Shown here in pieces: positions 1 to 9,331 of a stretch of DNA of 64,000 nt. The DNA is from Verrucomicrobiota bacterium (lineage in GTDB: Bacteria > Verrucomicrobiota > Verrucomicrobiia > Limisphaerales > UBA1319): contig JAKLHY010000015.1 of the NCBI GenBank assembly GCA_022709905.1, positions 49,328 through 113,327 of the forward strand, written 5' to 3'. The notes beneath the pieces are model-generated. The model was given only the letters and a program-made list of their open reading frames with translations. It had not been told where the DNA came from and searched no databases. Within the stretch, counting starts at the first letter, position 1; every line of letters starts with the position of its first letter. The translations under genes were made by a program, and so were the position numbers.

Positions 1-900
1 CCCGCCCTCGCAGGCCAGCAACTCGAGGAATAATCCGTGATCCGGCTTGAATTCCTCCAATCCATCCATCGCCTTGGTCATGGCTGGAATGCCCGAAAAC
101 GCCATATACGAATTCTCATTCACGGCGCAGGCCGATTTCATTCCGGCGATCATGCCGCCGTCGATGGGGTACCAGGCGCCCTCGGCGGACGCTTCGGGAA
201 TGAAACAATCCTCGGGAGTCTCGAGGGCCTGCTCGGGGATGAGTTTGGCCTGTTTGAACCATCGCCGCAGATCGGCGAAGGTTAATGCAATATTGATCAG
301 CTCCGGGTGTTGGGCGGCCTCGATCTTTTTCGCGATGCAGGGCCCGATAAACACGATGCCGATATCCTCCCCGAAAAGGCTGCGGAGCATTTTGCCGTGC
401 GTCAACAGGGGGGAAAGCAGCCCGGTGAGATGCCCCAACATTTCCGGCCGGTGTTTCTGCAGGTGACAGACCACCGTGGGACACGCGGATGAGAACAGGA
501 CCCGGTTGGGATTGGCCTCAAGGAGGGCGGCCGCCTGCGCGGAAACCTGTTGGGCGCCCAGTGCGGTTTCGGACACCCCGTGAAACCCCAGCTCGCGCAA
601 GCCGCGGATCAACTGCCCCGGCCGCAGCTCGGGAAATTCACTGACAAACGAGGGGGCCAGCGAGACCAGCACGCGTTCCCGTGTGGCCAGCAATTGTCTG
701 ACGGCTGGCAGATCGTCGCGCACCCTTTTGGCGCCGCTGGGGCAAACCGCCACGCATTCCCCGCAGTATATGCACAGGTTCGGAATGACCGACGCGCAGC
801 CGGCTTCCACTTTGATGGCCTTCACCGGGCAATGGCGGACGCACTTGTAGCAGTCCTGGCACTCGCGCTTCTCGGTGTAGATGGGGCTCAGGTTGTCCAC
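1..900 (-). CDS. Sensory-type (group C) [FeFe] hydrogenase, partial
   Basis: The first 300 codons are inside the window and the 3' end is cut off. Translation from a GTG at 898-900, overlapping the end of the preceding gene, gives two [4Fe-4S] motifs near residues 14-24 and 43-53, then an [FeFe] hydrogenase H-cluster domain. Loop L1 reads SSACP (A139, C140) where catalytic enzymes have TSCCP, so the proton-relay cysteine is alanine. Loop L2 is GPCIAKKIE (C188) with Gly in place of the usual Met, and loop L3 begins ELLACEGG at the edge. The Cys-to-Ala change is known from the putative H2 sensor HydS of Thermotoga. I infer a low-activity sensory hydrogenase; a PAS or kinase/phosphatase output domain would lie outside the window. 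It is the last visible gene of the hydrogenase operon. Confidence 0.85.
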   Translation of the reverse strand, partial: MDNLSPIYTEKRECQDCYKCVRHCPVKAIKVEAGCASVIPNLCIYCGECVAVCPSGAKRVRDDLPAVRQLLATRERVLVSLAPSFVSEFPELRPGQLIRGLRELGFHGVSETALGAQQVSAQAAALLEANPNRVLFSSACPTVVCHLQKHRPEMLGHLTGLLSPLLTHGKMLRSLFGEDIGIVFIGPCIAKKIEAAQHPELINIALTFADLRRWFKQAKLIPEQALETPEDCFIPEASAEGAWYPIDGGMIAGMKSACAVNENSYMAFSGIPAMTKAMDGLEEFKPDHGLFLELLACEGG

Positions 901-1160
901 GGATTGTCCTCGGGCAAATGTCGTTTCAGCAGGTTAATCACGGCGTCCGGCGCCGATCCGGGGTAAGTGACGCCGTTGATCGTGATATTGGGGCCGTTCT
1001 TGCACTGGCCCTCGCAAAGATGCCCCGCAAGCTCAACGGTCGCGGGCATGCCATGGTCCGCAAGAAACTTCTGAATCAGCGCAACGCTGCGATTGTTGCC
1101 GCGGGAAAAGCAGGAACTTCCCATGCAAACGGTGATTTGCAGCGGGCGATGTTCACGCAT
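888..1160 (-). CDS. Small thioredoxin-like [2Fe-2S] ferredoxin
   Basis: A 90-residue protein with the cysteine pattern of a NuoE/HndA-type thioredoxin-fold [2Fe-2S] ferredoxin: CMGSSC near residue 12 and CEGQC near residue 49. The ATG at 1158-1160 sits inside the end of hydE (8-nt overlap), and its own end overlaps the GTG of the sensory hydrogenase gene, so all three are probably translationally coupled. The reading frame stays open to 1238, but the upstream part would lie wholly within hydE. It probably carries single electrons, and its position suggests it serves the sensory hydrogenase. That partner assignment is inference. Confidence 0.8.
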   Translation of the reverse strand: MREHRPLQITVCMGSSCFSRGNNRSVALIQKFLADHGMPATVELAGHLCEGQCKNGPNITINGVTYPGSAPDAVINLLKRHLPEDNPWTT

Positions 1161-2253
1161 AACCGACGTTCTCATAAATCTCAAATTCTGGTTTTGATCC
1201 GATCCAACGGCCGATCCGTCCTCCAGGTCCGCGTCCAATGCGGCGCCCCATCCCGGTCAATTGATTCTCCAGACGGCCGCAGATCGAGTCCGCGCTCGAG
1301 TCCGGGATTCCTTTCGAGGGGTAGATCTCGTAAAGTTGGCGGTAGATCCAGGGAGTGAAATTCGGCATCACCACGTTGGCCCCACGTTCCAAGGCCAGTT
1401 GACAGCCTTGGCGGGGATTTAATGTGGCCATCGCGGTGGTGCTGGGGATGTTGGCTTGGGGACAGAGAATCCGGGCCAGGGCGACCACCGTGGACGCCAT
1501 CTGCACGGTATTGGGCACCTGTTCGTTTCCCGTCACAGCCTGTTCGCCCGAGCGAGCCCCCAAAGGCGTCATGGGATGGGCAATAAATGGACCGATGCCA
1601 ATCATGTCCAGGTCGAGTTCTCGAAACAGGAGGAGATCCCAGGCGACACTCGCGTAGGTTTGCCCCGGCAATCCCACCATGATGCCGCTGCCCACCTCGT
1701 AACCCAGCGCCCTGATCTGTGCCAGGAGATCGATCCGATGGACTGGAATTCCGTTGAGTCCCGGATGGATGGATTGGTATAGAGCCGGGTCGGAAGTTTC
1801 GAATCGCAACAGATACCGGTCCGCCCCGGCGGCGCGCCAGGCTGCCAGCTCAGCCGTGTCGCGTTCTCCCAGGCTCAAGGTCACGGCCAGCGGGGTTTCA
1901 GCCTTGATTTGCCGGACCAAGCGGGCAATCCAGCCGGTTTCGATGGCGGGATCCTCACCGCCTTGAAGCACGACCGTGCCATAGCCGATGGCGGCCACCT
2001 CCCGAGCGGCGGCCATAATTTCTTCCGCACACAGCCGGTAACGTTTCAGGGTTCGATTGCCGGCTCGGAGCCCGCAATAAGCGCATTGCCTCCGGCAGTA
2101 GTTCGATATCTCGATCAGTCCCCGCAAGTGAACCGCATCTCCCACGCAGCGCTGCCGAACATGATCGGCGTGGCGCCACAGGGCCTCGAGCCGAATGGGG
2201 TCGTCGGCGCGCAGCCAAGCCAGCAGCTCTTCCCGATCCATCTCGGCTTTCAT
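1153..2253 (-). CDS. hydE: [FeFe] hydrogenase maturase HydE, radical SAM
   Basis: A 366-residue radical SAM protein. The CX3CX2C cluster motif appears as CRRQCAYC near residue 57, and the C-terminal NVVMPNFTP and YEIYPSKG stretches are typical of HydE and related BioB-fold enzymes. HydE helps build the organometallic iron precursor (dithiomethylamine bridge and cysteine-bound Fe(CO)2CN intermediate) of the H-cluster. The ATG at 2251-2253 lies 2 nt after the hydF stop. The frame is open further upstream, but that part overlaps hydF. The C-terminal tail is slightly extended and rich in Gly and Arg. It is co-transcribed with hydF and hydG, which together form the full maturation set. Confidence 0.93.
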   Translation of the reverse strand: MKAEMDREELLAWLRADDPIRLEALWRHADHVRQRCVGDAVHLRGLIEISNYCRRQCAYCGLRAGNRTLKRYRLCAEEIMAAAREVAAIGYGTVVLQGGEDPAIETGWIARLVRQIKAETPLAVTLSLGERDTAELAAWRAAGADRYLLRFETSDPALYQSIHPGLNGIPVHRIDLLAQIRALGYEVGSGIMVGLPGQTYASVAWDLLLFRELDLDMIGIGPFIAHPMTPLGARSGEQAVTGNEQVPNTVQMASTVVALARILCPQANIPSTTAMATLNPRQGCQLALERGANVVMPNFTPWIYRQLYEIYPSKGIPDSSADSICGRLENQLTGMGRRIGRGPGGRIGRWIGSKPEFEIYENVGYA

Positions 2254-2255
2254 TT

Positions 2256-3503
2256 TCAGGCGGCCCGGGCTTTTTGGCGCCGAGCCTGGACGACTCCAAG
2301 GGCGGCCGGGAACGGTTCGAGGGCCCGATCCAGGATGCCCAGGCTCAGAGCGATCGCCAGACCATAGTTGGTGATCGGGACGCCGGACTGCTGGCAACGC
2401 AGGATGCGGCCGAGCATCTCGCGGCGGTTTCCCATGCAGGCCCCGCAGTGGATCACCAGCCGATAGGCGTTCAGGTCCGCCGGAAAATCATGGCCCTGGA
2501 CATGATCGAAATGCAGAGTGCCCCCGACATACTGGGTAAGCCATCTCGGGATTTTGATCCGGCCAATATCGTCTTCAATCGGGTGATGCGAACAGGATTC
2601 CGCGACCAGGATCCGATCGCCGCTTCGCAGCTCCTCGATGGCCAAGGCGCCTTGGACCTGGGTCATCAGGTCCCCTTTTTGACGCGCCATCAGGATCGAG
2701 AAACTGGTCATGGGCACCTCGCGAGGAGTCTCGGCCGCTACCTTCAAGAAGGCCTGCGAATCGGTCACGACCAGCTTGGGGAGACGAGCTAATCGGGCCA
2801 AGGCCCCGGGCAGCTGATGTTCCTTCACCACCAAACAACAGGCGTCGGTATCGAGCAGATCCCGGATGGCTTGCACTTGCGGCAGAATCAACCGGCCTTT
2901 CGGGGCTTCTTTGTCGATCGGCACAACGAAGACCGCCAATTCACCCGGCCCAACCAGATCGCCCACGAGGGGGGGCGAATTCAGGAAGTCGGCGGGCGCG
3001 GTCTCGAGGAGAGCCTGGCGCAGTTCCGCCAATCCTCTCCCACTGGCCGCCGAAGTCAAAACCACCCGGATATTCCGGGCCGCCAGGCGCGCCAAACCTT
3101 CTGGCGAGGGTTCCATGGTGTCGCACTTGCTGAAGACCACGATCATTGGCAGCCTGCGGGCGTGAAAATCTTCGATCAGGTGTTCCTCGAATTCCCCCCA
3201 GGCGTCCGCCTCCGCCACCAGCACGGCAAGATCCGATCGCTCGATGATCTGACGGGTTTTTTTCGTCCGCAGATCTCCCAGGAGACCCGTATCATCCAGG
3301 CCGGCGGTATCAATGAACAAAACCGGACCGAGGGGCAGCAATTCCATCGGTTTCTCGACGGGATCCGTCGTCGTGCCAGCCACGGGGGACACAATCGAGA
3401 CCTGTTGCCGAACAAACGCGTTCAACAAGCTGGATTTGCCGGCATTGCGGCGTCCAAGCAAGGCAATGCACAAGCGAAGACCGCGGGGCGTATTCAGTTT
3501 CAT
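2256..3503 (-). CDS. hydF: [FeFe] hydrogenase maturation GTPase HydF
   Basis: A 415-residue GTPase and scaffold for the 2Fe subcluster. The N-terminal G domain shows G1 GRRNAGKSS, G2 TTTDPV, G3 DTAG and a G4 variant FSKCD. The C-terminal cluster-binding region carries the HydF signature CSHH followed about 45 residues later by HCGAC. HydF receives the precursor made by HydG and HydE and transfers it to apo-HydA. I chose the ATG at 3501-3503, 4 nt after the hydG stop; an in-frame ATG at 3519-3521, overlapping hydG, would add six residues. Neither start has a strong ribosome binding site, so translational coupling is likely. Confidence 0.93.
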   Translation of the reverse strand: MKLNTPRGLRLCIALLGRRNAGKSSLLNAFVRQQVSIVSPVAGTTTDPVEKPMELLPLGPVLFIDTAGLDDTGLLGDLRTKKTRQIIERSDLAVLVAEADAWGEFEEHLIEDFHARRLPMIVVFSKCDTMEPSPEGLARLAARNIRVVLTSAASGRGLAELRQALLETAPADFLNSPPLVGDLVGPGELAVFVVPIDKEAPKGRLILPQVQAIRDLLDTDACCLVVKEHQLPGALARLARLPKLVVTDSQAFLKVAAETPREVPMTSFSILMARQKGDLMTQVQGALAIEELRSGDRILVAESCSHHPIEDDIGRIKIPRWLTQYVGGTLHFDHVQGHDFPADLNAYRLVIHCGACMGNRREMLGRILRCQQSGVPITNYGLAIALSLGILDRALEPFPAALGVVQARRQKARAA

Positions 3504-3507
3504 GGGT

Positions 3508-4914
3508 TCAGACAAAGACATCGCGTTCGTGGGCCTGGACTCGGGCCAGGAGGCGGCGGGAAGTGGCCCGCGCGGTGGAGTCCATTCCCCGCAGCACACC
3601 CTCGGTCAAAGGCTCCCAGGCCTGGCGCGTTCTCGAGCTGGCATAATCGGCCAGATACTCCGCGAGGCTCGACAAGGCGTTTGGACCGCAATGGCGTTTG
3701 ATGAGGCCGGGCTTCGCCAAATCCATGAAGTCAGCGCCGGTGCGCCCCAACCGGTAGCAGGCCGTGCAGAACGAGGGCACGTAACCCAGTGTGGCCAGGT
3801 CCCGGATGATTTCATCGAGCGACCGATGATCGCCCAATTGGAATTGCGCCCGATGTCTGGTTTCGCTTGCTCCGGTATAGCCGCCAGGATCGGTGCGGCT
3901 CCCGGCGGAGATTTGGGAAACACCCAGGGCAAAGGTCTCGCGACGAACCTGGGCCGTTTCACGGGTGGACATGATGATGCCGGTATACGGCACAGCCAAT
4001 CGCAAGAGAGCGATAATTTTGTAGAAATCCGCATCGGACACGGCATGGGGCGGATGATGGGCCAGGCGGGATCCCGTGGCCGGCTCCAACCGGGGCACGC
4101 TGATGGTATGCGGCCCCACGCCAAACACCTCCTCCAAATGCCGGATGTGCTGCATCATGGCCAGAAGCTCGAAACGCCAGTCATACAGCCCAAACAGAAC
4201 GCCGATGCCCACGTCTTCCACACCGGCCTCCATGGCGCGATCCATCACGGTCAAGCGCCAGTCGTAATCCCGTTTTCGTCCCCCCAGATGCACGGAGGCG
4301 TAAGTCGCCCGATGATAGGTTTCCTGAAAAAGCTGGTAGGTGCCGATCCGGGCCGCCAGGAGGCGGCGGAAATCCTTGGTCTCCAACGGAGCGATGTTAA
4401 CATTGACCCGGCGGATCTCGCTGCGGCCGGAGCGGGTTCGGCTGATGGTGTCGATGGCCTGGAGCACGTCATCGACATCCTTGGGCGCCCCGGCTTCGCC
4501 GGCCACCAGCAGCACGCGCTTGTGACCTTGGTCAATCAAGGCCCTTGTCTCGGCGGCAATCTCGGCCAGGGAGAGCTTCCGGCGCGTGAGCGAATCGTTG
4601 CGAGCTCGGAAGGCGCAATAGCTGCATTCGTTGTGGCAGTGATTCGAGATGTAGAGGGGAGCGAACAGGACCAGGCGGTTCCCGTAGATATCCTCCTTGA
4701 CCTGTCGGGCCGCGTCGAAAAGCTCCTCGAGCAAGGCCGGTTCCTCGACGGCAGCCAGCGTCGCGACCTCGTCCGCGGCCAGTCCGTCGAGGTGGCGCGC
4801 CTTGGCCAGGAGTTCGCGCACCCGTTGGGGTTCCGGAGGCTTTTCCGGGGCCAGGAGCGCGGCGATGGCCGCTTCGTCAATGAATGTCGCCGGGTTTGGA
4901 CGTGGAGTGATCAT
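3508..4914 (-). CDS. hydG: [FeFe] hydrogenase maturase HydG, tyrosine lyase
   Basis: A 468-residue radical SAM enzyme that cleaves tyrosine to supply CO and cyanide for the H-cluster. The N-terminal CX3CX2C motif reads CHNECSYC. The C-terminal motif typical of HydG, CX2CX22C, is complete (CTAC followed 22 residues later by the third Cys), so the second auxiliary cluster that binds the dangler iron should be present. The ATG at 4912-4914 overlaps the end of hydA by 38 nt. The frame is open farther upstream, but that would overlap hydA much more deeply and has no HydG similarity. Confidence 0.94.
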   Translation of the reverse strand: MITPRPNPATFIDEAAIAALLAPEKPPEPQRVRELLAKARHLDGLAADEVATLAAVEEPALLEELFDAARQVKEDIYGNRLVLFAPLYISNHCHNECSYCAFRARNDSLTRRKLSLAEIAAETRALIDQGHKRVLLVAGEAGAPKDVDDVLQAIDTISRTRSGRSEIRRVNVNIAPLETKDFRRLLAARIGTYQLFQETYHRATYASVHLGGRKRDYDWRLTVMDRAMEAGVEDVGIGVLFGLYDWRFELLAMMQHIRHLEEVFGVGPHTISVPRLEPATGSRLAHHPPHAVSDADFYKIIALLRLAVPYTGIIMSTRETAQVRRETFALGVSQISAGSRTDPGGYTGASETRHRAQFQLGDHRSLDEIIRDLATLGYVPSFCTACYRLGRTGADFMDLAKPGLIKRHCGPNALSSLAEYLADYASSRTRQAWEPLTEGVLRGMDSTARATSRRLLARVQAHERDVFV

Positions 4915-6934
4915 GGGTTGTTGCCTGTTGAAGATGTTGGGTGATGGCCCGGCGGACGGTGTCCACCGTGCATCGGCGAAGGGCCTGGCCCGCCACGCGG
5001 ACTGTCGGGCCGTGATCACAGCGCTCGAAACAGAACGAGGCGCTGATCTCGACGCGGTCCTGGAGCTTTTGCCGCTCCACATCGTGCAACAGGGCCTGGA
5101 GGATGCCCTGCGAGCCCTTCACAAAACAGTTCGTGCCCACGCACACCTCCACTTTGAGTTTCTCATTGGCCTGGCCTTCGCCCAAACGGATGCTTTCCTC
5201 GGCAATCCGACGGCGGTTCTGATAATGGGTATGGAGCAGGCGATGGGCCTGGCGTCCGCCCACTTCGCCCAGGTGTTTCTGGTAATACTCCGTGATAACG
5301 AAATTGTCTTGTGACTTGTGCAGGTCCAGAGTTTTGTCGGCGTCATAGAGACTGCGGCAACGGAGGCGGCGCACTTCGAGATCCCGGGTCACCGGTTGGC
5401 CGGCTCCGCCGATGCAGCCGCCGGGGCAGGCCATGACTTCGACCAGATCGGCCTGACACTCGCCCCGCCGCAGTTGCTCGATGAGCCGCCGGGCGTTGTT
5501 CAAGCCATGCACCACCGCCACATGGATGGGCGCGCCATCCACGTTGAGGGACGTCAGGCGCATCCCGTTCTCGCCTCGAACCCGATGAAAGTCCGGATTC
5601 TCGAGCGGGCGCCCGGTCATTTTCTCGACGGCATAACGGAGAACCGCCTCGGTCACGCCACCCGAGTTGCCGAAGATGATGCCGGCCCCTGTTTTGAAAC
5701 CCATCGGCATGTCGAAAGACTCGGGCTGTAACTTCTGAAAACGCACGCCCGCTTCCTCGATCATGCGCGCCAATTCCTGCGTCGTCAGCACGAAGTCCAC
5801 GTCTGCGAGACCGTCTCGGATGAATTCGGGCCGCCTGGCTTCGAACTTTTTGGCGGTGCATGGCATGATCGACACGACGACCAGATTCTGGCGGCTGATG
5901 CCCAGTTCCGACGGCAGCAGTTCCTTGCACAAGGCGCCCAACATCTGCTGGGGCGACTTGCAGCTCGACAGATGGGGCAAAAACTCGGGGTAATATTGCT
6001 CGGCGAATTTCACCCAGCCGGGACAGCAACTGGTGAACTGCGGAAGCCGCTCGCCCGATTTTTTGCGCTGCAGAAACTCATGGGCTTCCTCGATTACAGT
6101 GAGGTCCGCGCTAAAAGAGGTGTCGAAGATCCGCTTGAAGCCCAGCCGCCGCAATGCTGCCACGATTTGGCCGCTCACAACCATGCCCGCCGGCATGCCG
6201 AAGGCTTCCCCCAGCGCCACCCGCACCGCGGGCGCAATCTGCACGACGACAGTTTTCGCGGGATCCATCAACGCCCGCCACACCGATTCCACCTCGGATT
6301 TCGGCGTGAGGGCGCCTGTGGGGCAGACCGCGGCGCACTGCCCGCAGTTGACACACTCGACCTGGCCCAAGTCCTTGCCGAACGCCGGCATCACCGCCGC
6401 CTCGTGGCCGCGCCGCACAAAATCAATTGCCCCGATCCCCTGGATCTCCGCGCAGAGACGGACACAATCTCCGCACAACACGCACTTGTTGGGATCGCGC
6501 ACCAGCGACAGCGACGAGTCATCCACCGGTTGGGAGCGGTGGACGGGTTGGAACCGCACCTTCCGAACATCCAGCTTGCGCGCGACTTCCTGGAGCTGGC
6601 AGGCGGAGTTCTTCGGACACGTCGGGCACTGCTGGTCGTGATTGGCCAGCAGGAGTTCGACCGCAATTTTGCGGATCTCGCGGATTTCGGCGGTTTGGGT
6701 GCGGATTTTCAGGCCAGGTTCGGGCGGGGTGGAACAGGCGCCCTGAATGCCGCGCCCTTCCACCTCAACCAGGCACAATCGGCAGGCCCCATACACGCTC
6801 AGGTCGGAGTGATAACAAAACGTCGGCAGTTCAATGCCCGCCTTGCGGATCACCTCGAGAAGATTGCGTTCGCCCTCGATCTCAACCTCCCGGCCGTCGA
6901 CGTAAAGGGTTCGAATGGAATTCAATGATTTCAT
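4877..6934 (-). CDS. hydA: Catalytic subunit of multimeric [FeFe] hydrogenase HydA
   Basis: A 685-residue catalytic subunit. In order: a plant-type [2Fe-2S] domain (C40, C51, C54, C67), a NuoG-like His/Cys [4Fe-4S] segment (H99, C103, C106, C112), a two-cluster ferredoxin (about 151-204), the H-cluster domain with L1 TSCCPGW (301-307), L2 MPCTAKKFE (357-365) and L3 VMACPGGCIGG (500-510), the small-subunit domain (about 520-585), and a C-terminal thioredoxin-like [2Fe-2S] domain with CVGTNC and CFERC. All catalytic residues are present. This domain order is that of the trimeric group A3 hydrogenases, some of which bifurcate electrons between NAD and ferredoxin. It starts 7 nt after hydB. Confidence 0.95.
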   Translation of the reverse strand: MKSLNSIRTLYVDGREVEIEGERNLLEVIRKAGIELPTFCYHSDLSVYGACRLCLVEVEGRGIQGACSTPPEPGLKIRTQTAEIREIRKIAVELLLANHDQQCPTCPKNSACQLQEVARKLDVRKVRFQPVHRSQPVDDSSLSLVRDPNKCVLCGDCVRLCAEIQGIGAIDFVRRGHEAAVMPAFGKDLGQVECVNCGQCAAVCPTGALTPKSEVESVWRALMDPAKTVVVQIAPAVRVALGEAFGMPAGMVVSGQIVAALRRLGFKRIFDTSFSADLTVIEEAHEFLQRKKSGERLPQFTSCCPGWVKFAEQYYPEFLPHLSSCKSPQQMLGALCKELLPSELGISRQNLVVVSIMPCTAKKFEARRPEFIRDGLADVDFVLTTQELARMIEEAGVRFQKLQPESFDMPMGFKTGAGIIFGNSGGVTEAVLRYAVEKMTGRPLENPDFHRVRGENGMRLTSLNVDGAPIHVAVVHGLNNARRLIEQLRRGECQADLVEVMACPGGCIGGAGQPVTRDLEVRRLRCRSLYDADKTLDLHKSQDNFVITEYYQKHLGEVGGRQAHRLLHTHYQNRRRIAEESIRLGEGQANEKLKVEVCVGTNCFVKGSQGILQALLHDVERQKLQDRVEISASFCFERCDHGPTVRVAGQALRRCTVDTVRRAITQHLQQATTHDHSTSKPGDIH

Positions 6935-6941
6935 CAGGTGG

Positions 6942-8813
6942 TTAGGACAGACCGGTGATGGCGTTGAATTTGCAGGCCTTGACGCAGGCCCCGCACTTGA
7001 TGCAGCGCGCCGCCAGGATGGTATGCGGCTTCTTGCGTTCTCCCTGTATGGCGCCGACCGGGCAGTGCCGGACGCATGCGGTGCACCCCTTGCATTTCAC
7101 CGGATCGATCGAGGCCTTGGCCAAAGCCCGACACTGACCGGTGGGACAGTGCCGGTGAAACACATGCGCGTCGTATTCGGTCCGAAAATATCTCAGCGTG
7201 GACAGCACGGGATTGGGCGCCGTTTTGCCCAGGCCGCAGAGCGATCCCTTTTGCACCGCTCGGGCCAGCTTTTCCAGCAGCTCCAACGTCTCTCCGGATG
7301 CGCGGCCTTCGATGATCTCGTCCAGCAGCGCCAGCATTTGCCGGGTGCCTTCCCGGCAAAGGACACATTTACCGCAGCTTTCCCGCTGCGTGAAATCCAT
7401 GAAGAACCGTGCAATCGCCACCATGCAGGTCCGCTGATTCATCGCCACCAGCCCCCCCGAGCCGACCATGGCGCCGGCATCCCGCAGGGAATCGTAATCG
7501 AGCGGCAGGTCGAGATGTTCACGGGTCAAACAACCGCCCGAAGGACCTCCAATCTGCACCGCCTTGAATCCCTCCGGGCTGGGATGACCCGCGCGATCGG
7601 TGATGCCGCCCCCAATCTCCTCGACCACTTCGCGAAGCGTCGTGCCAAAGGGGACCTCGATCAGCCCCGTGTTGGCCACGTGCCCCGTCAAGGCAAATGT
7701 CTTGGTCCCGGGAGACGCCAGGGTCCCCACTTCGCGGAAATGAGCGGCGCCTTCTCGAATAATCCGCGCCGCCTGGACGAGCGTTTCCACATTGTTAATG
7801 ACGGTCGGTTGCCCCCATAAGCCGCTCTGGGCCGGAAAAGGCGGTTTGGGACGCGGCATGCCCCGGCAGCCTTCGAGGGACGCAATCAATGCGGTTTCTT
7901 CGCCACACACAAAGGCGCCGGCGCCCTCCAAGACCTCGCAGGTCAACCCCAGGCCCGATTCGAATACGTTCGCTCCCAGAAAACCCATGGCCTGGGCATC
8001 GCGCACGGCCTGGCGCATCCGGCGCACCGCCAAGGGATACTCGGCGCGCACATAAATAATGCTTTCCCGGGCGCCGATGGCGCGCGCGGCAATCATCAAA
8101 CCTTCCAGAACGCTGTGGGGATTGCCCTCCATGACGCTGCGATTCATAAACGCGCCGGGGTCCCCTTCGTCCGCGTTGCAGATCACATATTTTTCCGGCT
8201 CCGCCTGAAGCCGTGCGGCGTCCCATTTCCGGCCGGTTGGGAACCCCCCGCCCCCGCGTCCCCGCAGACCGGAGCGGGTGATCTCGGCGCAGATGGCCTC
8301 GGGCGTCAGTTCACGGAAAGCCTTTCGCGCCGCCGTGTAGCCGTTGTGATGGAGATACTCCCGGATGCACTCGGGATCAATCACCCCACAGAGATCCAGA
8401 ACCCGCCGTTGCTGGCGCCGGTAAAACGGAATCTCGCCGGGCCCCGGACAGGCCTTGCCTGTGGAAGGATCCACATAAAGCAGCCGGTCCACGACCTCCC
8501 GGTTCACCAGCGTGCGACCAATGATCTCCGGCACGTCGTCCACCTTCACCTGCCGGTAGAGAACGCCATCGGGCAGAATCGTAACCAGCGGGCCCATCTG
8601 ACAGAAACCCTGGCAGCCGCTTTTGTGCAGCCGCAAGTCGTGGTCATGAGCTTCGGGTTCGAACTCGGTGGTCACGGCGACTCCGGCGGCGGCGATCTGA
8701 TCGAGAAAGGCCTGGAACACGCGCTGAGCGCCGTTGGCAATACAACCGGTGCCGGCGCAAACCACCACGCGACGGCCGGCAGCCATCGCTGAATCATGCA
8801 GGGGAGCAATCAC
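6942..8813 (-). CDS. hydB: NuoF-like NAD(H)/FMN subunit of hydrogenase, HydB
   Basis: A 623-residue diaphorase subunit. An N-terminal thioredoxin-like [2Fe-2S] domain (CAGTGC near residue 19, CQGFC near residue 64) precedes a NuoF core with the glycine-rich NADH/FMN loop GLRGRGGGGFPTG, the NADEGDPGAF motif, an SLBB region and the [4Fe-4S] motif SCGKCVLCREG. The C terminus adds two ferredoxin-type clusters (CKGCTACVRHC and CIKCGACVKAC). It oxidises or reduces NAD(H) and links to HydA and HydC; in bifurcating enzymes this subunit holds the FMN. The GTG at 8811-8813 overlaps the hydC stop as GTGA; an ATG at 8784-8786 is a shorter alternative. Confidence 0.95.
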   Translation of the reverse strand: MIAPLHDSAMAAGRRVVVCAGTGCIANGAQRVFQAFLDQIAAAGVAVTTEFEPEAHDHDLRLHKSGCQGFCQMGPLVTILPDGVLYRQVKVDDVPEIIGRTLVNREVVDRLLYVDPSTGKACPGPGEIPFYRRQQRRVLDLCGVIDPECIREYLHHNGYTAARKAFRELTPEAICAEITRSGLRGRGGGGFPTGRKWDAARLQAEPEKYVICNADEGDPGAFMNRSVMEGNPHSVLEGLMIAARAIGARESIIYVRAEYPLAVRRMRQAVRDAQAMGFLGANVFESGLGLTCEVLEGAGAFVCGEETALIASLEGCRGMPRPKPPFPAQSGLWGQPTVINNVETLVQAARIIREGAAHFREVGTLASPGTKTFALTGHVANTGLIEVPFGTTLREVVEEIGGGITDRAGHPSPEGFKAVQIGGPSGGCLTREHLDLPLDYDSLRDAGAMVGSGGLVAMNQRTCMVAIARFFMDFTQRESCGKCVLCREGTRQMLALLDEIIEGRASGETLELLEKLARAVQKGSLCGLGKTAPNPVLSTLRYFRTEYDAHVFHRHCPTGQCRALAKASIDPVKCKGCTACVRHCPVGAIQGERKKPHTILAARCIKCGACVKACKFNAITGLS

Positions 8814-9328
8814 GGGGCCGCCTCCTTGGCCACAATGTCATCAATCAGCTTGACCGCGCTCTCCGGCGTCATCTGACCGTGGACCTCATCGTTCACCACG
8901 ACCACCGGGGCCAGTCCGCACGCGCCCAGACAGGCGACCGTTTCCAGGGTGAACAGCAGGTCGGGTGTGGTTTGGCGCTTGCCTTCGAGACCGAGTCGGC
9001 GACGGAGGGCTTCCAGGATCGGGAGGGAATCCTTGACATGGCAGGCGGTGCCGTCGCAGATCCGGATGAGATACTTGCCTTTGGGTTGGAGGGCAAAGTG
9101 GGCGTAGAACGTGGCCACCCCAAAAACACGGGCGGGCGGGACATCCAGCGCCGTGGCCACATAAGTGAGCACTTCCGGTGGCAGGTAGCGGTATTCCTCC
9201 TGCACCGCTTGCAGGATCGGGATCAGCCGGGAAGGACGGCGTTCGTGCTGGTCAACGATCGAGCAGACCTTCACAAACTTCCGCGCCGTGCCGGGTTTTC
9301 TTTGAAGAGTAGGCATGGTGTTAGGCAT
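8810..9328 (-). CDS. hydC: NuoE-like [2Fe-2S] subunit of hydrogenase, HydC
   Basis: A 172-residue subunit related to NuoE and HndA. An N-terminal helical part is followed by a thioredoxin-fold [2Fe-2S] domain with the pattern CDGTAC near residue 92 and CLGAC near residue 134. It forms the third subunit of the HydABC complex and passes electrons to the flavin subunit. The ATG lies 3 nt after the rex stop; a second in-frame ATG at 9314-9316 would remove four residues. The stop codon overlaps the hydB GTG, which suggests coupled translation of the two diaphorase subunits. Confidence 0.93.
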   Translation of the reverse strand: MPNTMPTLQRKPGTARKFVKVCSIVDQHERRPSRLIPILQAVQEEYRYLPPEVLTYVATALDVPPARVFGVATFYAHFALQPKGKYLIRICDGTACHVKDSLPILEALRRRLGLEGKRQTTPDLLFTLETVACLGACGLAPVVVVNDEVHGQMTPESAVKLIDDIVAKEAAP

Positions 9329-9331
9329 GGA

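Noticed and set aside
3313..4944. Long plus-strand ORF (543 codons) opposite hydG and hydF
   Set aside because: It is the antisense of two well-conserved radical SAM and GTPase genes; GC-rich third positions create such frames.
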